64,000 nt of DNA from Bacteroidales bacterium UBA1392 (GCA_002305275.1 DBQO01000015.1:9677-73676), one strand, 5' to 3'. Shown: positions 17,070 to 25,133, counted from the stretch's first letter. Translations and numbers: made by a program. Notes: a model not told the origin generated them from the sequence alone.

Positions 17070-19055
17070 ATGAAACTAAGATATTTACTCACAGCATTTG
17101 TAGCGACTCTGGCTTTTGCTGTCGGATGTGTGGATCAATTGCCGGGTGATTTAGCTTCACTACAGGTTTCAAGTTCCTATATTTCCATTCCCGCCGGAGG
17201 CGGCAGCCAGACCATTACGGTCAAAGCTACCGAGGCATGGGCATTCAATTCGGTGCCCCAATGGCTCACCATTACCCCTTCATCCGGTGGCGCAGGTGAG
17301 ATTGCAGTTACTTTCAGCGCTAAAGAATCTCTGGATACACGTTCGGCCGAACTTTCAATCAAGGTTGGTGCAAACGAGCAATTCATCAATGTAAAACAGC
17401 AGGTGGGTTCAGGAGAACTTACTCCTTCTACTTGTGCTCAGATCATTGCCGGCCCTGTAGGCAAGACTTACCAGGCCGAGGGTATATGTACGTCAATCGC
17501 AAATACTACCTATGGTAACTGGTACCTTCAGGATAATACCGGCGAGATCTATATCTACGGAACCAAGGACAAGACCGGTAACTACAACTGGAAGAGTTTT
17601 GGCATCGAGGTTGGTGACAAGGTACTCGTAGAGGGCCCTAAAGTTGTTTATAATAATATTATCGAACTTGTTGACGTAAAAGTCCTTAAGGTTACCAAAT
17701 CCCTCATTAAAGTGGAGTCGGATCCCATTGAGGTAGGTAAAGCCGGGGAGCCCTTCGAGGTACTGCTTACTTGTAAAGGTGATGGTCTCTCAATTTCCAT
17801 CCCCGATAATGCCAAGTCATGGCTTACGGTTGAGGCTATCATTCTCAATGGTACTAATGCCGTTGTTAAATTCAATGCAGCTCCAAATGAAGGAGGCGCA
17901 AGAAAGACTACTCTTGTCTTTACTACCACTTCCAAAGGTCAGGTAAATACTGCTGAGACCACAGTAACTCAGGAAGGCTCCATCATCGAGATGTCTATTA
18001 AGGATTTCCTCGCACAGCCTGAGTCACCGACTGCCCTATACCGTCTGACGGGAAAGGTTACAAATCTTGCAAAAAGCGATTATGGTAACTTTGATCTTGT
18101 AGATGCAACCGGCAAGGTATATGTTTATGGGTTGACTGCTACAAAAGTTGAGAAGAATGACAAATCATTCCCTACTCTTGGAATAAAGGAAGGTGATGTT
18201 GTTACCCTTATCGGAACCAGAGCCGCATACAAGGGAACTGCACAGGTAGGAGGTCCGGCTTACCACGTAAGTCATACATCTCATACCGAGGTGGCATCAA
18301 TTGCAGACTTCCTATCCAAGCCGGTTGCTTCCAAAGCACTTGAGTCTCCTTATTACAAGATCACAGGTACCATTACCGAAATTTTGAGTGATATTTACGG
18401 CAACTTCTACCTCAAGGATGCGACCGGAACAGTATATGTTTATGGTCTTACCGTAAGCGGTGTAGCGAAGAATGATAAATCGTTCGCTTCGCTCGGACTT
18501 AAAGTGGGTGATGTGGTAACTATGATCGGCCAGCGCGGTCAATATGCTAATGCAAAGGTTCCGGAGCAAAAGGAACAGGTGTCAAATGGCTACTACATCT
18601 CGCATACGGCAGGTAGTGCAGGAGGGGGAGATACGAGTTCCGGTGTTCTAACACTGACAGTTGATGGCTTGCCAGCAGCCTACTCGGGAGATGTTACCGA
18701 AGTTACCCTATCCGGTCAGAAATTCAAGATCGTGAATGTGGCAAACTACGGTAGCGGTATTCAGATTAGCGGAGCCAAAAGCAGAGATGCCGGCTACATC
18801 ACCAATGTAGTGGGAACAAAGAAGATCAAGACCATAAAGATTACCTGCGCTACAGGCAAAACATGGTATCCCTCCAATCTTGTGCTTTATGCAGGTGCTG
18901 CTGCAAATCCGAGTGAGACTGTGATCAAACCTACTTCGGATGAGACAACTTCTACTTACGACCTTTCAGGGGGAGACTACAAGTTCTTCACTTTGAAAAA
19001 CCCTTCCGACTATACGGTATATCTCGATAAAATAGAGATTACCTATGCTCAATAA
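17070..19055 (+). CDS. BACON-domain lipoprotein with repeated OB-fold-like domains
   Basis: I choose ATG 17070 because it gives a normal lipoprotein signal with lipobox FAVGC (Cys20). ATG 17049, overlapping the receptor stop, is the alternative. After the anchor comes a BACON domain (SSYISIPAGGGSQTITV ... AWAFNSVPQWLTITPSSGG), a second BACON-like segment near the middle, and three OB-fold-like repeats marked by GNWYLQDNTGEIYIYG, GNFDLVDATGKVYVYG and GNFYLKDATGTVYVYG. A C-terminal beta sandwich ends YLDKIEITYAQ. BACON domains in this phylum are associated with binding of carbohydrate or mucin-like ligands. It is probably the surface partner of the upstream receptor. A strong terminator follows. 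Confidence 0.85.
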   Translation: MKLRYLLTAFVATLAFAVGCVDQLPGDLASLQVSSSYISIPAGGGSQTITVKATEAWAFNSVPQWLTITPSSGGAGEIAVTFSAKESLDTRSAELSIKVGANEQFINVKQQVGSGELTPSTCAQIIAGPVGKTYQAEGICTSIANTTYGNWYLQDNTGEIYIYGTKDKTGNYNWKSFGIEVGDKVLVEGPKVVYNNIIELVDVKVLKVTKSLIKVESDPIEVGKAGEPFEVLLTCKGDGLSISIPDNAKSWLTVEAIILNGTNAVVKFNAAPNEGGARKTTLVFTTTSKGQVNTAETTVTQEGSIIEMSIKDFLAQPESPTALYRLTGKVTNLAKSDYGNFDLVDATGKVYVYGLTATKVEKNDKSFPTLGIKEGDVVTLIGTRAAYKGTAQVGGPAYHVSHTSHTEVASIADFLSKPVASKALESPYYKITGTITEILSDIYGNFYLKDATGTVYVYGLTVSGVAKNDKSFASLGLKVGDVVTMIGQRGQYANAKVPEQKEQVSNGYYISHTAGSAGGGDTSSGVLTLTVDGLPAAYSGDVTEVTLSGQKFKIVNVANYGSGIQISGAKSRDAGYITNVVGTKKIKTIKITCATGKTWYPSNLVLYAGAAANPSETVIKPTSDETTSTYDLSGGDYKFFTLKNPSDYTVYLDKIEITYAQ

Positions 19056-19088
19056 AAGGGTTTGAAACCTCCTCGATTCAGGGGATAG

Positions 19089-19120
19089 AAAGGGTGATCG
19101 TCTTTTTGCGGTCACCCTTT
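19089..19120 (+). terminator. Intrinsic terminator after the BACON lipoprotein
   Basis: AAAGGGTGA (19089-19097) pairs with TCACCCTTT (19112-19120), 9 bp with a 14-base loop, followed by ACTTTATTTC. It ends the receptor/lipoprotein operon. Confidence 0.75.
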
Positions 19121-19162
19121 ACTTTATTTCTATGGCTAAGTAGTATTGTCCGAATATTTTGT

Positions 19163-19170
19163 TACATTTG
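19163..19170 (+). promoter_or_regulatory. -7 box in front of the YraN-like gene
   Basis: TACATTTG ends six bases before the ATG at 19177, again implying a leaderless message. No well-spaced TTTG is visible upstream. Confidence 0.45.
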
Positions 19171-19176
19171 TATATT

Positions 19177-19548
19177 ATGAACGGAAGGATGACGCAGGGG
19201 AGAGTGGCTGAGAATATTGCGCTTGAGTGGCTACAACAAAAAGAGGGTATGGAGCTCAGAGAGCGCAATTGGAGGTCAAAACATAAGGAGATAGACCTGA
19301 TAATGGAGAGTGAGGATTTTCTCCACATAGTGGAGGTCAAATCGTTGAAATCTCCCTCTCAGATAGCCCCGTTCCAGCAGGTAGACTGGCACAAACAGCG
19401 TTTTCTTGTTAGGGCGGCGAGAAGGTATGTCAGGTCGAGAAACATTACAAAAGAGGTGCGCTTTGACATCGTATCCATAATGTTTCATAAGGATGGTACG
19501 ACCGATTTGGAGTTTATTCCGGCTGCATTTTTTCCGATTTATTATTAG
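19177..19548 (+). CDS. YraN/UPF0102 family nuclease-like protein
   Basis: A protein of about 123 residues with the UPF0102 core: G(R)VAENIALEWL, then WRSKHKEIDLIMESEDFLHIVEVK, which contains the PD-(D/E)XK-like residues E-I-D-L and E-V-K. The family resembles Holliday-junction resolvase folds, but its substrate is not established. The frame is open to a TTG at 19159, but that codon overlaps the -7 box, so the ATG at 19177 is the start. The next gene, manC, begins 11 bases after the stop. Confidence 0.88.
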   Translation: MNGRMTQGRVAENIALEWLQQKEGMELRERNWRSKHKEIDLIMESEDFLHIVEVKSLKSPSQIAPFQQVDWHKQRFLVRAARRYVRSRNITKEVRFDIVSIMFHKDGTTDLEFIPAAFFPIYY

Positions 19549-19559
19549 TATTTTCTAGC

Positions 19560-20657
19560 ATGAATAAAAATTATTATTGCATTATTATGGCCGGGGGTGC
19601 AGGAAGCCGCTTCTGGCCTATGAGCAGAAATGCCAGACCTAAACAGTTTCTTGACATTCTCGGACTTGGTAGGACCTTTATCCAGATGACTTATGATCGC
19701 TTTGTAAAGATTGTTCCGGTTGAAAACATTCTCGTCGTCACTTCAGAACAATACGCCGATCTGGTCAAAGAGCAACTTCCTGACATCCTTCCGGAAAATA
19801 TCCTCCTCGAGCCGTATAAGCGTAATACGGCGCCTTGTATCGCTTACGCTACCTATAAGCTCTATGATAAAAATCCCGATGCTACAGTGGTAGTAGCTCC
19901 TTCAGACCACATGATCACGGGAGAGGATAATTTCTTCAATACCATCACATGCGCTCTTGATTATGCTTCCGGCAGTAAAGATCTCTTTACGATAGGTATC
20001 AAGCCCACTCGTCCCGATACCAATTACGGATATATTCAGATCAACCGCCAAACCAATCGCATTATAGGCGGACACTCCTCATATGCGGTAAAGACTTTTA
20101 CCGAAAAGCCCAACGAGGAGCTGGCTAAGGTTTTCATTGAAACAGGAGAGTTTTTCTGGAATTCGGGTATATTTATCTGGAATTTACGCGCCATCAAGGA
20201 GGAAATGGAGAATCATCTACCTGAGGTTGCGACTTTGTTTGCCAAAGGCGAAGGGATCTACAACACTCCCCGCGAAAAGGAGTTCATAATGAAAGTTTAC
20301 GACAACAGCCCCTCCATTTCGATAGATTATGGTGTAATGGAAAAGACCTCAAGGGCCTGGATATTCCTCTCCAACTTTGGTTGGTCGGATGTAGGCACAT
20401 GGAATTCCCTATACGATCGTTCGGTCAACAAGACCCCTGAAGGTAATTTCATCAAAGGTTCTACTATACTTCTGCGCGGAGTTACAAACTCCATAATTTG
20501 GGAAAAGGATCCCGAGAAGCTCCTGGTTGTCCGCGGCCTGGATGATTATATGGTGATAGATGAAAAAGATGTGCTTCTGATCTGTCCAAATGACGAAAAG
20601 GTACTCAAAGATATTTTGGCTGAACTCGCCATCGAAGAGCAATCAAAATACCTCTAA
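19560..20657 (+). CDS. manC: Mannose-1-phosphate guanylyltransferase
   Basis: Makes GDP-mannose from mannose-1-phosphate and GTP for cell-surface glycans. The nucleotidyl-transferase signature MAGGAGSRFWPMSRNARPKQF opens the protein (shown in two parts: GGAGSRFWP, RPKQF), with FTEKP near residue 180. At 365 residues it is the short form, without the C-terminal phosphomannose-isomerase cupin. It is followed after 13 bases by arginine deiminase, an unusual pairing that may only reflect gene packing. Confidence 0.93.
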   Translation: MNKNYYCIIMAGGAGSRFWPMSRNARPKQFLDILGLGRTFIQMTYDRFVKIVPVENILVVTSEQYADLVKEQLPDILPENILLEPYKRNTAPCIAYATYKLYDKNPDATVVVAPSDHMITGEDNFFNTITCALDYASGSKDLFTIGIKPTRPDTNYGYIQINRQTNRIIGGHSSYAVKTFTEKPNEELAKVFIETGEFFWNSGIFIWNLRAIKEEMENHLPEVATLFAKGEGIYNTPREKEFIMKVYDNSPSISIDYGVMEKTSRAWIFLSNFGWSDVGTWNSLYDRSVNKTPEGNFIKGSTILLRGVTNSIIWEKDPEKLLVVRGLDDYMVIDEKDVLLICPNDEKVLKDILAELAIEEQSKYL

Positions 20658-20670
20658 TCTAATTTAACTG

Positions 20671-21924
20671 ATGAATATCAACGTACAATCCGAGATAGGA
20701 GCTCTCGAAGCGGTGCTGCTGCACAGACCTGGAGCTGAAGTGGAAAATATGACCCCCAGGATGGCTCAACGTGCCCTCTACAGTGACATTCTCAACCTCT
20801 CCATTGCTTTACGTGAGTATGAGCAGCTGGAGGGGGTGCTCTCAAAGGTGGCGAAGATCTATCAGGTAAAGGATCTGCTGCTCAAGGTGCTTGAGGATAA
20901 GGAGCGCAAAGAGGCGCTGGTGGCCAGAATCTGTGTCACAGAGCAGGTGACAGAATACTTTGACCAGCTGATGGAGATGTCTCCAAAGGAGCTGGCAAAA
21001 GTGCTTATAGAGGGACGGCCTGCCCGAAAGAATACCCTAACCTCATTTTTAAGTGATGAATTTTACGCACTCTATCCCCTCTATAACTTCTATTTTACCC
21101 GCGACTCATCAGTTACCATCGGCAATCAGGTACTAATCTGCAGGATGGCCAATCAGGTACGTATGCGCGAGTCTCTCATCATGGAGGCCATCTATCGTGG
21201 GAGCGGCGCTTTTGAGTGCGATATAATCAACGCTCACGACTTCCAACCCACAAATCCCGATATTTTCATGGAGGGAGGTGACATCCTTATTGTCCGTGAC
21301 GATATACTTGTAATAGGCAATGGTATGCGCAGCAGCACACGTGGCATAGATTTTCTGATTTCTCGCCTCTGTCAATCCGGCTCAAAGGGTCGTAAGCACG
21401 TCATAGTACAACAACTACCCTCCGAGCCCGAGTCTTTTATCCATCTAGATATGGTATTTACCCTTCTTGACAGGGATAAGTGTATGGTATTCGAGCCTCT
21501 GATAGTAGGTGGCCACCACTACCAGACGGTACATATCACCATAGATGGTTGCAAAGTGACAAAAATCAATAATGTAAATGGTATTTTGCCGGCACTCCGC
21601 AGGCTTGGGGTCGATCTGGAGCCGGTCTATTGTGGCGGGAGCGACGAATGGGACCAGGAGCGCGAGCAGTGGCACAGCGGTTCCAACGTGTTTGCATTTG
21701 CACCGGGTAAGGTTATTTGCTATGCGCGAAATGAGATGACGCTTGCCGAGTTGCAGAAACATGGATTTGAAGTATTGAGTGCTTGGGATGTCATCGGGGG
21801 AAAATGCAATCCTGATGACTATCCCCGTTGTTGTATTGCCATAGAAGGCTCGGAACTTCCCCGTGGCGGAGGCGGTGCCAGATGTATGACGATGCCTTTG
21901 AGCAGAAAACCGGTTGTCTGGTAA
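20671..21924 (+). CDS. arcA: Arginine deiminase
   Basis: Converts arginine to citrulline and ammonia. The guanidino-modifying enzyme motifs are present: FTRDSSVTIG near residue 140, MEGGDIL near 205, FIHLDMVF near 255, and the catalytic Cys405 in GGARCMTMPL close to the C-terminus. The usual HLDT motif reads HLDM here. Length 417 is typical. The partner genes arcB and arcC for citrulline use are not adjacent, so it is unclear whether the enzyme feeds ATP production, acid resistance or nitrogen supply. The start ATG at 20671 is clear. Confidence 0.93.
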   Translation: MNINVQSEIGALEAVLLHRPGAEVENMTPRMAQRALYSDILNLSIALREYEQLEGVLSKVAKIYQVKDLLLKVLEDKERKEALVARICVTEQVTEYFDQLMEMSPKELAKVLIEGRPARKNTLTSFLSDEFYALYPLYNFYFTRDSSVTIGNQVLICRMANQVRMRESLIMEAIYRGSGAFECDIINAHDFQPTNPDIFMEGGDILIVRDDILVIGNGMRSSTRGIDFLISRLCQSGSKGRKHVIVQQLPSEPESFIHLDMVFTLLDRDKCMVFEPLIVGGHHYQTVHITIDGCKVTKINNVNGILPALRRLGVDLEPVYCGGSDEWDQEREQWHSGSNVFAFAPGKVICYARNEMTLAELQKHGFEVLSAWDVIGGKCNPDDYPRCCIAIEGSELPRGGGGARCMTMPLSRKPVVW

Positions 21925-21942
21925 AAAATATTTGTAACTTTG
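21914..21942 (+). promoter_or_regulatory. Promoter for pheS
   Basis: TTG (21914-21916) and TAACTTTG (21935-21942) are 18 bases apart, overlapping the end of arcA. The expected transcript start is about 15 bases before the pheS ATG. Confidence 0.6.
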
Positions 21943-21963
21943 CGGGCTGAATTGAATAAAGAG

Positions 21964-22986
21964 ATGAATCAAAAAATTGAAGAAATACTGGCGGCCATAT
22001 CGGAACTGAGAGCCGGTACCGAAAAGGAGATAGAAGAGTTGAGGATAAAATATCTCGGCAAGAAAGGCGAAGTTACAGCCCTTTTTGAGGAGTTCCGCAA
22101 TGTACTTCCTGAACAGAAACGTGAATTCGGACAGAAGCTCAATGTCCTCAAGAATGCCGTTCAAGCCAAGATAGACTCTCTAAAGGATAATATAGCCCAG
22201 TCCGATGCAGGCAAGAGCTCTTATGACCTTACGAAGCCGGGTGATAAGATGGATCTTGGTACGCGCCACCCTATCTCCATCACTCGCGAGGAGATTATTT
22301 CAATATTTCACAAGTTTGGCTACACGGTTGCAGAAGGGCCGGAGATCGAAGATGACTGGCATGTTTTCGGAGCCCTCAATTTTCCTCCGGAGCATCCCGC
22401 GCGGGATATGCAAGATACCTTCTTTATCCACGCCAGCGACAATCCGGTGCTGCTGCGTACCCACACCTCTTCTGTACAGGTGCGTGCGATGGAAAAGATG
22501 GATCTCCCCATCAGGGTACTTTGTCCGGGTCGCGTATTCCGCAATGAAGCCATTTCAGCCCGCGCACATTGCATTTTCCATCAGGTAGAGGGGCTCTATA
22601 TCGACAAAGGAGTCTCTTTTGCCGATTTGAAGCAGGCCGTTTTGCTATTTGCCCGCGAGATGTTTGGAGAAGAGACCGAAATCCGTCTCCGTCCCTCCTA
22701 TTTTCCCTTCACGGAGCCATCCGCTGAAGTAGATGTGAGCTGTAATATTTGTAAGGGAAAGGGTTGCAATGTCTGCAAGGGTACGGGCTGGCTCGAGATT
22801 ATGGGCTGCGGTATGGTTGACCCCAATGTGCTTGAGGCTTCGGGTATAGACTCGAAGGTTTATAGCGGATTTGCTTTCGGAATGGGTATAGAGCGTATTG
22901 CAATGCTCAAGTGGCAGGTTAAGGATTTGCGTCACTATTTTGAAAATGATATCCGTTTCCTGCGTCAATTTGAGACTGTCATCTGA
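21964..22986 (+). CDS. pheS: Phenylalanyl-tRNA synthetase alpha chain
   Basis: Catalytic subunit of PheRS. The N-terminal coiled coil (about residues 1-85) is followed by a class II aminoacyl-tRNA synthetase core with motif 2 (LLRTHTSSVQVRAM, FRNEAISARAHCIFHQVEG) and motif 3 (GFAFGMGIERIAMLKW). A short CNICKGKGCNVCKG insertion looks like a zinc-knuckle-like loop often seen in this subunit. The frame opens upstream at a TTG inside the -7 box, so the ATG at 21964 is chosen. pheT is not in the window, as is common in this phylum. Confidence 0.97.
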   Translation: MNQKIEEILAAISELRAGTEKEIEELRIKYLGKKGEVTALFEEFRNVLPEQKREFGQKLNVLKNAVQAKIDSLKDNIAQSDAGKSSYDLTKPGDKMDLGTRHPISITREEIISIFHKFGYTVAEGPEIEDDWHVFGALNFPPEHPARDMQDTFFIHASDNPVLLRTHTSSVQVRAMEKMDLPIRVLCPGRVFRNEAISARAHCIFHQVEGLYIDKGVSFADLKQAVLLFAREMFGEETEIRLRPSYFPFTEPSAEVDVSCNICKGKGCNVCKGTGWLEIMGCGMVDPNVLEASGIDSKVYSGFAFGMGIERIAMLKWQVKDLRHYFENDIRFLRQFETVI

Positions 22987-23051
22987 TATATTTGATTTAA
23001 TCGTGTTTATTGGGACTAAACAAGTTAATTTGGATCAAACGAGCGATTTTT

Positions 23052-23082
23052 TTTGAAGAATACAAAAAAGTCTATATATTTG
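23052..23082 (+). promoter_or_regulatory. Promoter for tRNA-Gly
   Basis: TTTG (23052-23055) and TATATTTG (23075-23082) with a 19-base spacer form a full-consensus promoter 22 bases before the tRNA. Confidence 0.8.
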
Positions 23083-23104
23083 TCGTCCCAATAAGGAAAT
23101 AGTT

Positions 23105-23180
23105 GCGGAAATAGCTCAGTTGGTAGAGCACAACCTTGCCAAGGTTGGGGTCGCGAGTTCGAGTCTCGTTTTCCGCTCCA
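23105..23180 (+). tRNA. tRNA-Gly (anticodon GCC)
   Basis: The sequence folds as a standard cloverleaf of 76 bases: acceptor arm GCGGAAA pairing with TTTCCGC, D-arm GCTC...GAGC, anticodon arm ACCTT-GCC-AAGGT with anticodon GCC, and T-arm GCGAG-TTCGAGT-CTCGT. A CCA end is encoded (23178-23180). It sits at the border between core genes and an accessory stretch, but I see no attachment-site repeat of its 3' end elsewhere in the window. Confidence 0.98.
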
Positions 23181-23188
23181 GATTTAAG

Positions 23189-23212
23189 GCAGCCTGCAAA
23201 GGCTGCTTTTTT
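23189..23212 (+). terminator. Intrinsic terminator after tRNA-Gly
   Basis: GCAGCC (23189-23194) pairs with GGCTGC (23201-23206) across a six-base loop, followed directly by TTTTTT. Confidence 0.88.
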
Positions 23213-23213
23213 G

Positions 23214-23244
23214 TTGTATATGTGGTATTTCTGGACTAAATTTG
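23214..23244 (+). promoter_or_regulatory. Promoter for the broken PH-domain gene
   Basis: TTG (23214-23216) and TAAATTTG (23237-23244) lie 20 bases apart, immediately after the tRNA terminator and 37 bases before the ATG at 23282. Confidence 0.6.
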
Positions 23245-23281
23245 CTTGTAATTCTATATTTAATACTAAGCACTCAACATT

Positions 23282-23625
23282 GTGGACTCAAGAAACAATA
23301 GTATTTCGATTCGTTTTAGTTGGAGCGTAGGCGTATTGGCTATTACAATTGTCTCTATAATTGCTATCGTATGGGCTGCAATTTATATAGAATCAATTGA
23401 TTGGCCGACTGTGATGCTATGGCTGAAATACTCGTTAAGAATTATTTTTCTAGTTACAATCATCTGCGCAGTAGGCTATATGCCGATCCGATTGAGAGCA
23501 AATGATGAGAAAATATCGCTAAGAAGAATTATGTTTTTAGTTGTGCCAGTCCACAGGAGTTTGTTGAGTTTGTCGAGAAGCGGTTAGGAAAGAAACCGGA
23601 GGAATATTCCATTACAAATAATTAG
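23282..23625 (+). pseudogene. Degenerate PH-domain membrane protein (internal deletion and frameshift)
   Basis: The first 85 codons look normal: two hydrophobic segments (VGVLAITIVSIIAIVWAAIY and LRIIFLVTIICAVGYMP) followed by IRLRANDEKISLRR, the start of a bacterial PH domain. The PH core, usually about 60-70 residues with GGFFGY-type motifs, is absent. After a T5 run near 23533 the original frame is lost and reads to an unrelated stop at 23587. The shifted frame instead gives VFSCASPQEFVEFVEKRLGK and ends at 23625, which is the normal C-terminus of the family. A second copy of that C-terminus lies at 24664-24795, beyond the Abi-like gene. Confidence 0.65.
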
Positions 23626-24521
23626 TTCCAAAAAGTATGGAAATGCCAATCTGTTGGAAACCCCATTGCATTAAAATCAATTGTAGGGTAGTGGTTAGAT
23701 AGCCCTATTAGTTTTACTTTCAGTTTATTGTTTGGTGATATAGTATGAAGCAAATATTTTATCATGCATATTTTATAGTAAAGACGCCTTCGGTCAGTAG
23801 TGTTATCATCAATCCATTTATAGGTAGGTTTTTTTAGTTCAGACGGGATGTTTGGTAGCTCTCGGTTCCACATTCTTCCGTGATGACAACAAATATTTCG
23901 TATGTTTGCAAGCACCATTAACCAAGATATTAACACAGGTGCTTGTAGTCCGAATGATTTAGCAATCTGCTTTTGCAAACGTTTGTTTGCAATATTTTTA
24001 TACAAATTACTAAGGAGACCTAATGGCATAATTTCTGCCAACATCCAAGCAGGAGGATATTGGTTGTTATATTTTTGTTTGAAATGAAGTATGAAATCTT
24101 CTTTTGATTTTGAAAGTTCGGCGTCAATTAAAAAAAGACTTTGCTCGTACCTGTTTTTATCCTTAAAATATTTTGGAATTGTTAGCCAAAAAATATCTTT
24201 CAAAAAGCCACATCCTGTATTGACAATTTCTGTGCGTATTGCTACCTCTATTTTTTCAATCTCATTAAAAAGCAATAAACGTAATTTTCTGTCAAAACGA
24301 TACATATCCAATACTTGCTTAAATGTGGCTCCTGGTTTGTAAATGTGTTGTTTTTTTGGCTCTTTAAGTAGTGGATGGCAATAGGCACTTAGTCTGAAAT
24401 ATCCTATGTGCTTTAAGTAATCCTTGGTACGCTCATCATTTTCAATAAGTAAACCACGCTTTTTTAAAAGATTTAATTGTTCGGTAACAGATAAAAATTT
24501 CTTATGAAATGTCTTTTTCAT
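23622..24521 (-). CDS. Abi_2 (AbiD/AbiF-like) HEPN-domain abortive-infection protein
   Basis: A 299-residue protein of the Abi_2 family. LSVTEQLNLLKKRGLLIEN and YLKHIGYFRLSAYCHPL are typical N-terminal family signatures, and residues RNICCH in the C-terminal half match the R-x4-H catalytic motif of HEPN ribonucleases. Members such as lactococcal AbiD and AbiF block phage growth, probably by RNA cleavage. The frame runs upstream to 24704, but that part is antisense to another gene remnant and lies upstream of the promoter, so I start at ATG 24521, about 70 bases after the predicted transcript start. A hairpin followed by seven U residues lies in this leader. The gene is AT-rich and sits inside a broken host gene, both signs of transfer. 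Confidence 0.85.
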   Translation of the reverse strand: MKKTFHKKFLSVTEQLNLLKKRGLLIENDERTKDYLKHIGYFRLSAYCHPLLKEPKKQHIYKPGATFKQVLDMYRFDRKLRLLLFNEIEKIEVAIRTEIVNTGCGFLKDIFWLTIPKYFKDKNRYEQSLFLIDAELSKSKEDFILHFKQKYNNQYPPAWMLAEIMPLGLLSNLYKNIANKRLQKQIAKSFGLQAPVLISWLMVLANIRNICCHHGRMWNRELPNIPSELKKPTYKWIDDNTTDRRRLYYKICMIKYLLHTISPNNKLKVKLIGLSNHYPTIDFNAMGFPTDWHFHTFWN

Positions 24522-24539
24522 ACGTGAGAGTATGTATAT

Positions 24540-24592
24540 AAAAAAACGACCCGCCGATTTGAGCATTGTTAAGAGGCTTGGCGGGTTCTTCA
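24540..24592 (-). ncRNA. Leader RNA with intrinsic terminator upstream of the Abi_2 gene
   Basis: On the minus strand ACCCGCC (24580-24586) pairs with GGCGGGT (24549-24555) across a 24-base loop and is followed by CG and seven T (24540-24546). A full-consensus promoter lies directly upstream. Most transcripts should therefore end as a small RNA of about 50 bases unless readthrough occurs into the Abi gene 18 bases further. Small RNAs have been reported next to some AbiF-type genes as antitoxins. That role here is inference. Confidence 0.55.
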
Positions 24593-24597
24593 TAGTG

Positions 24598-24629
24598 CAA
24601 AAGTATATTATTAATTTTATATGACCAAA
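24598..24629 (-). promoter_or_regulatory. Promoter for the Abi leader RNA and gene
   Basis: On the minus strand TTTG (24626-24629) and TACTTTTG (24598-24605) are 20 bases apart, a full match to the phylum consensus. Start predicted near 24591. Confidence 0.75.
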
Positions 24630-24663
24630 TTTATTCAAGAATGCCTGATTAGGCAGATACACT

Positions 24664-24795
24664 ATGTATGCAACAGACTTGAAGAAATTGATTCTCATCC
24701 GCACCGTTGATGAGACTTATCTCTTCAGTTGTACACGTCCACAGGAGTTTGTGGAGTATGTTGAGAAGATGTTGGTCAAGCAGCTGGAGAAATAG
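24664..24795 (+). pseudogene. C-terminal remnant of a second PH-domain protein
   Basis: Forty-three codons (MYATDLKKLILIRTVDETY, then LFSCTRPQEFVEYVEKMLV) match the last part of a bacterial PH domain and parallel the shifted C-terminus of the broken gene at 23282-23625. No N-terminal part exists upstream; the Abi-like gene lies there instead. This is probably what remains of a tandem paralogue after deletion or insertion. Confidence 0.6.
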
Positions 24796-24798
24796 TCG

Positions 24799-24836
24799 AT
24801 TATAAATGGAATAAATACTCCATTATAAATGGAATA
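24799..24836. repeat. Short direct repeat, two copies of ATTATAAATGGAATA
   Basis: Identical 15-base copies at 24799-24813 and 24822-24836, a 23-base period. No function can be assigned. Confidence 0.5.
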
Positions 24837-24880
24837 TTAGGATCCTTGCTGAGGGAATGATTGTTTTGAATACATAAAAC

Positions 24881-24908
24881 AAAAAGGCATCGGTATCTCA
24901 CCAATGCC
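24881..24908 (-). terminator. Intrinsic terminator of the Bor-like/small membrane protein unit
   Basis: On the minus strand GGCATTGGT pairs with ACCGATGCC (9 bp including one G-U) across GAGAT and is followed by TTTTTGTTTT. It lies 34 bases after the stop of the small membrane protein gene. Confidence 0.8.
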
Positions 24909-24941
24909 AATTATTCAATCAATATTGACTCAAACACGCCA

Positions 24942-25133
24942 CTATGATTTTGGTTTCTTTTTCCTTAGCCCAAAATAGATCATTATAAGACCTATGACAA
25001 ATAAAATGATTGAGCCCCAAACAATGCCTCTTTCATATTGCATCAAGGTGTTATATTCAAAAATATACCTTATGCCTTGAAAAAAGCCAATCAGGGATAA
25101 AATGGTGCCCAGAATAAGAGTAACTTTCTTCAT
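24942..25133 (-). CDS. Small two-helix membrane protein
   Basis: Sixty-three residues with two hydrophobic helices (about 5-22 and 38-57) and a very basic tail GLRKKKPKS, which should stay in the cytoplasm. It follows the Bor-like gene by 52 bases on the same strand and is closed by a good terminator, so it is likely a real gene in the same unit. No family recognised. Confidence 0.6.
   Translation of the reverse strand: MKKVTLILGTILSLIGFFQGIRYIFEYNTLMQYERGIVWGSIILFVIGLIMIYFGLRKKKPKS

Noticed and set aside
21445..22164. Minus-strand open frame of 239 codons across the arcA/pheS junction
   Set aside because: Both plus-strand genes are certain, and the antisense translation lacks any family signature.
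23105..23180. tRNA-Gly 3' end as an attachment site for an integrated element
   Set aside because: I found no second copy of the tRNA 3' end and no integrase gene in the window.
24522..24704. N-terminal extension of the Abi_2 gene to 24704
   Set aside because: It runs antisense to the PH-domain remnant and upstream of a full-consensus promoter; Abi_2 homology begins at ATG 24521.
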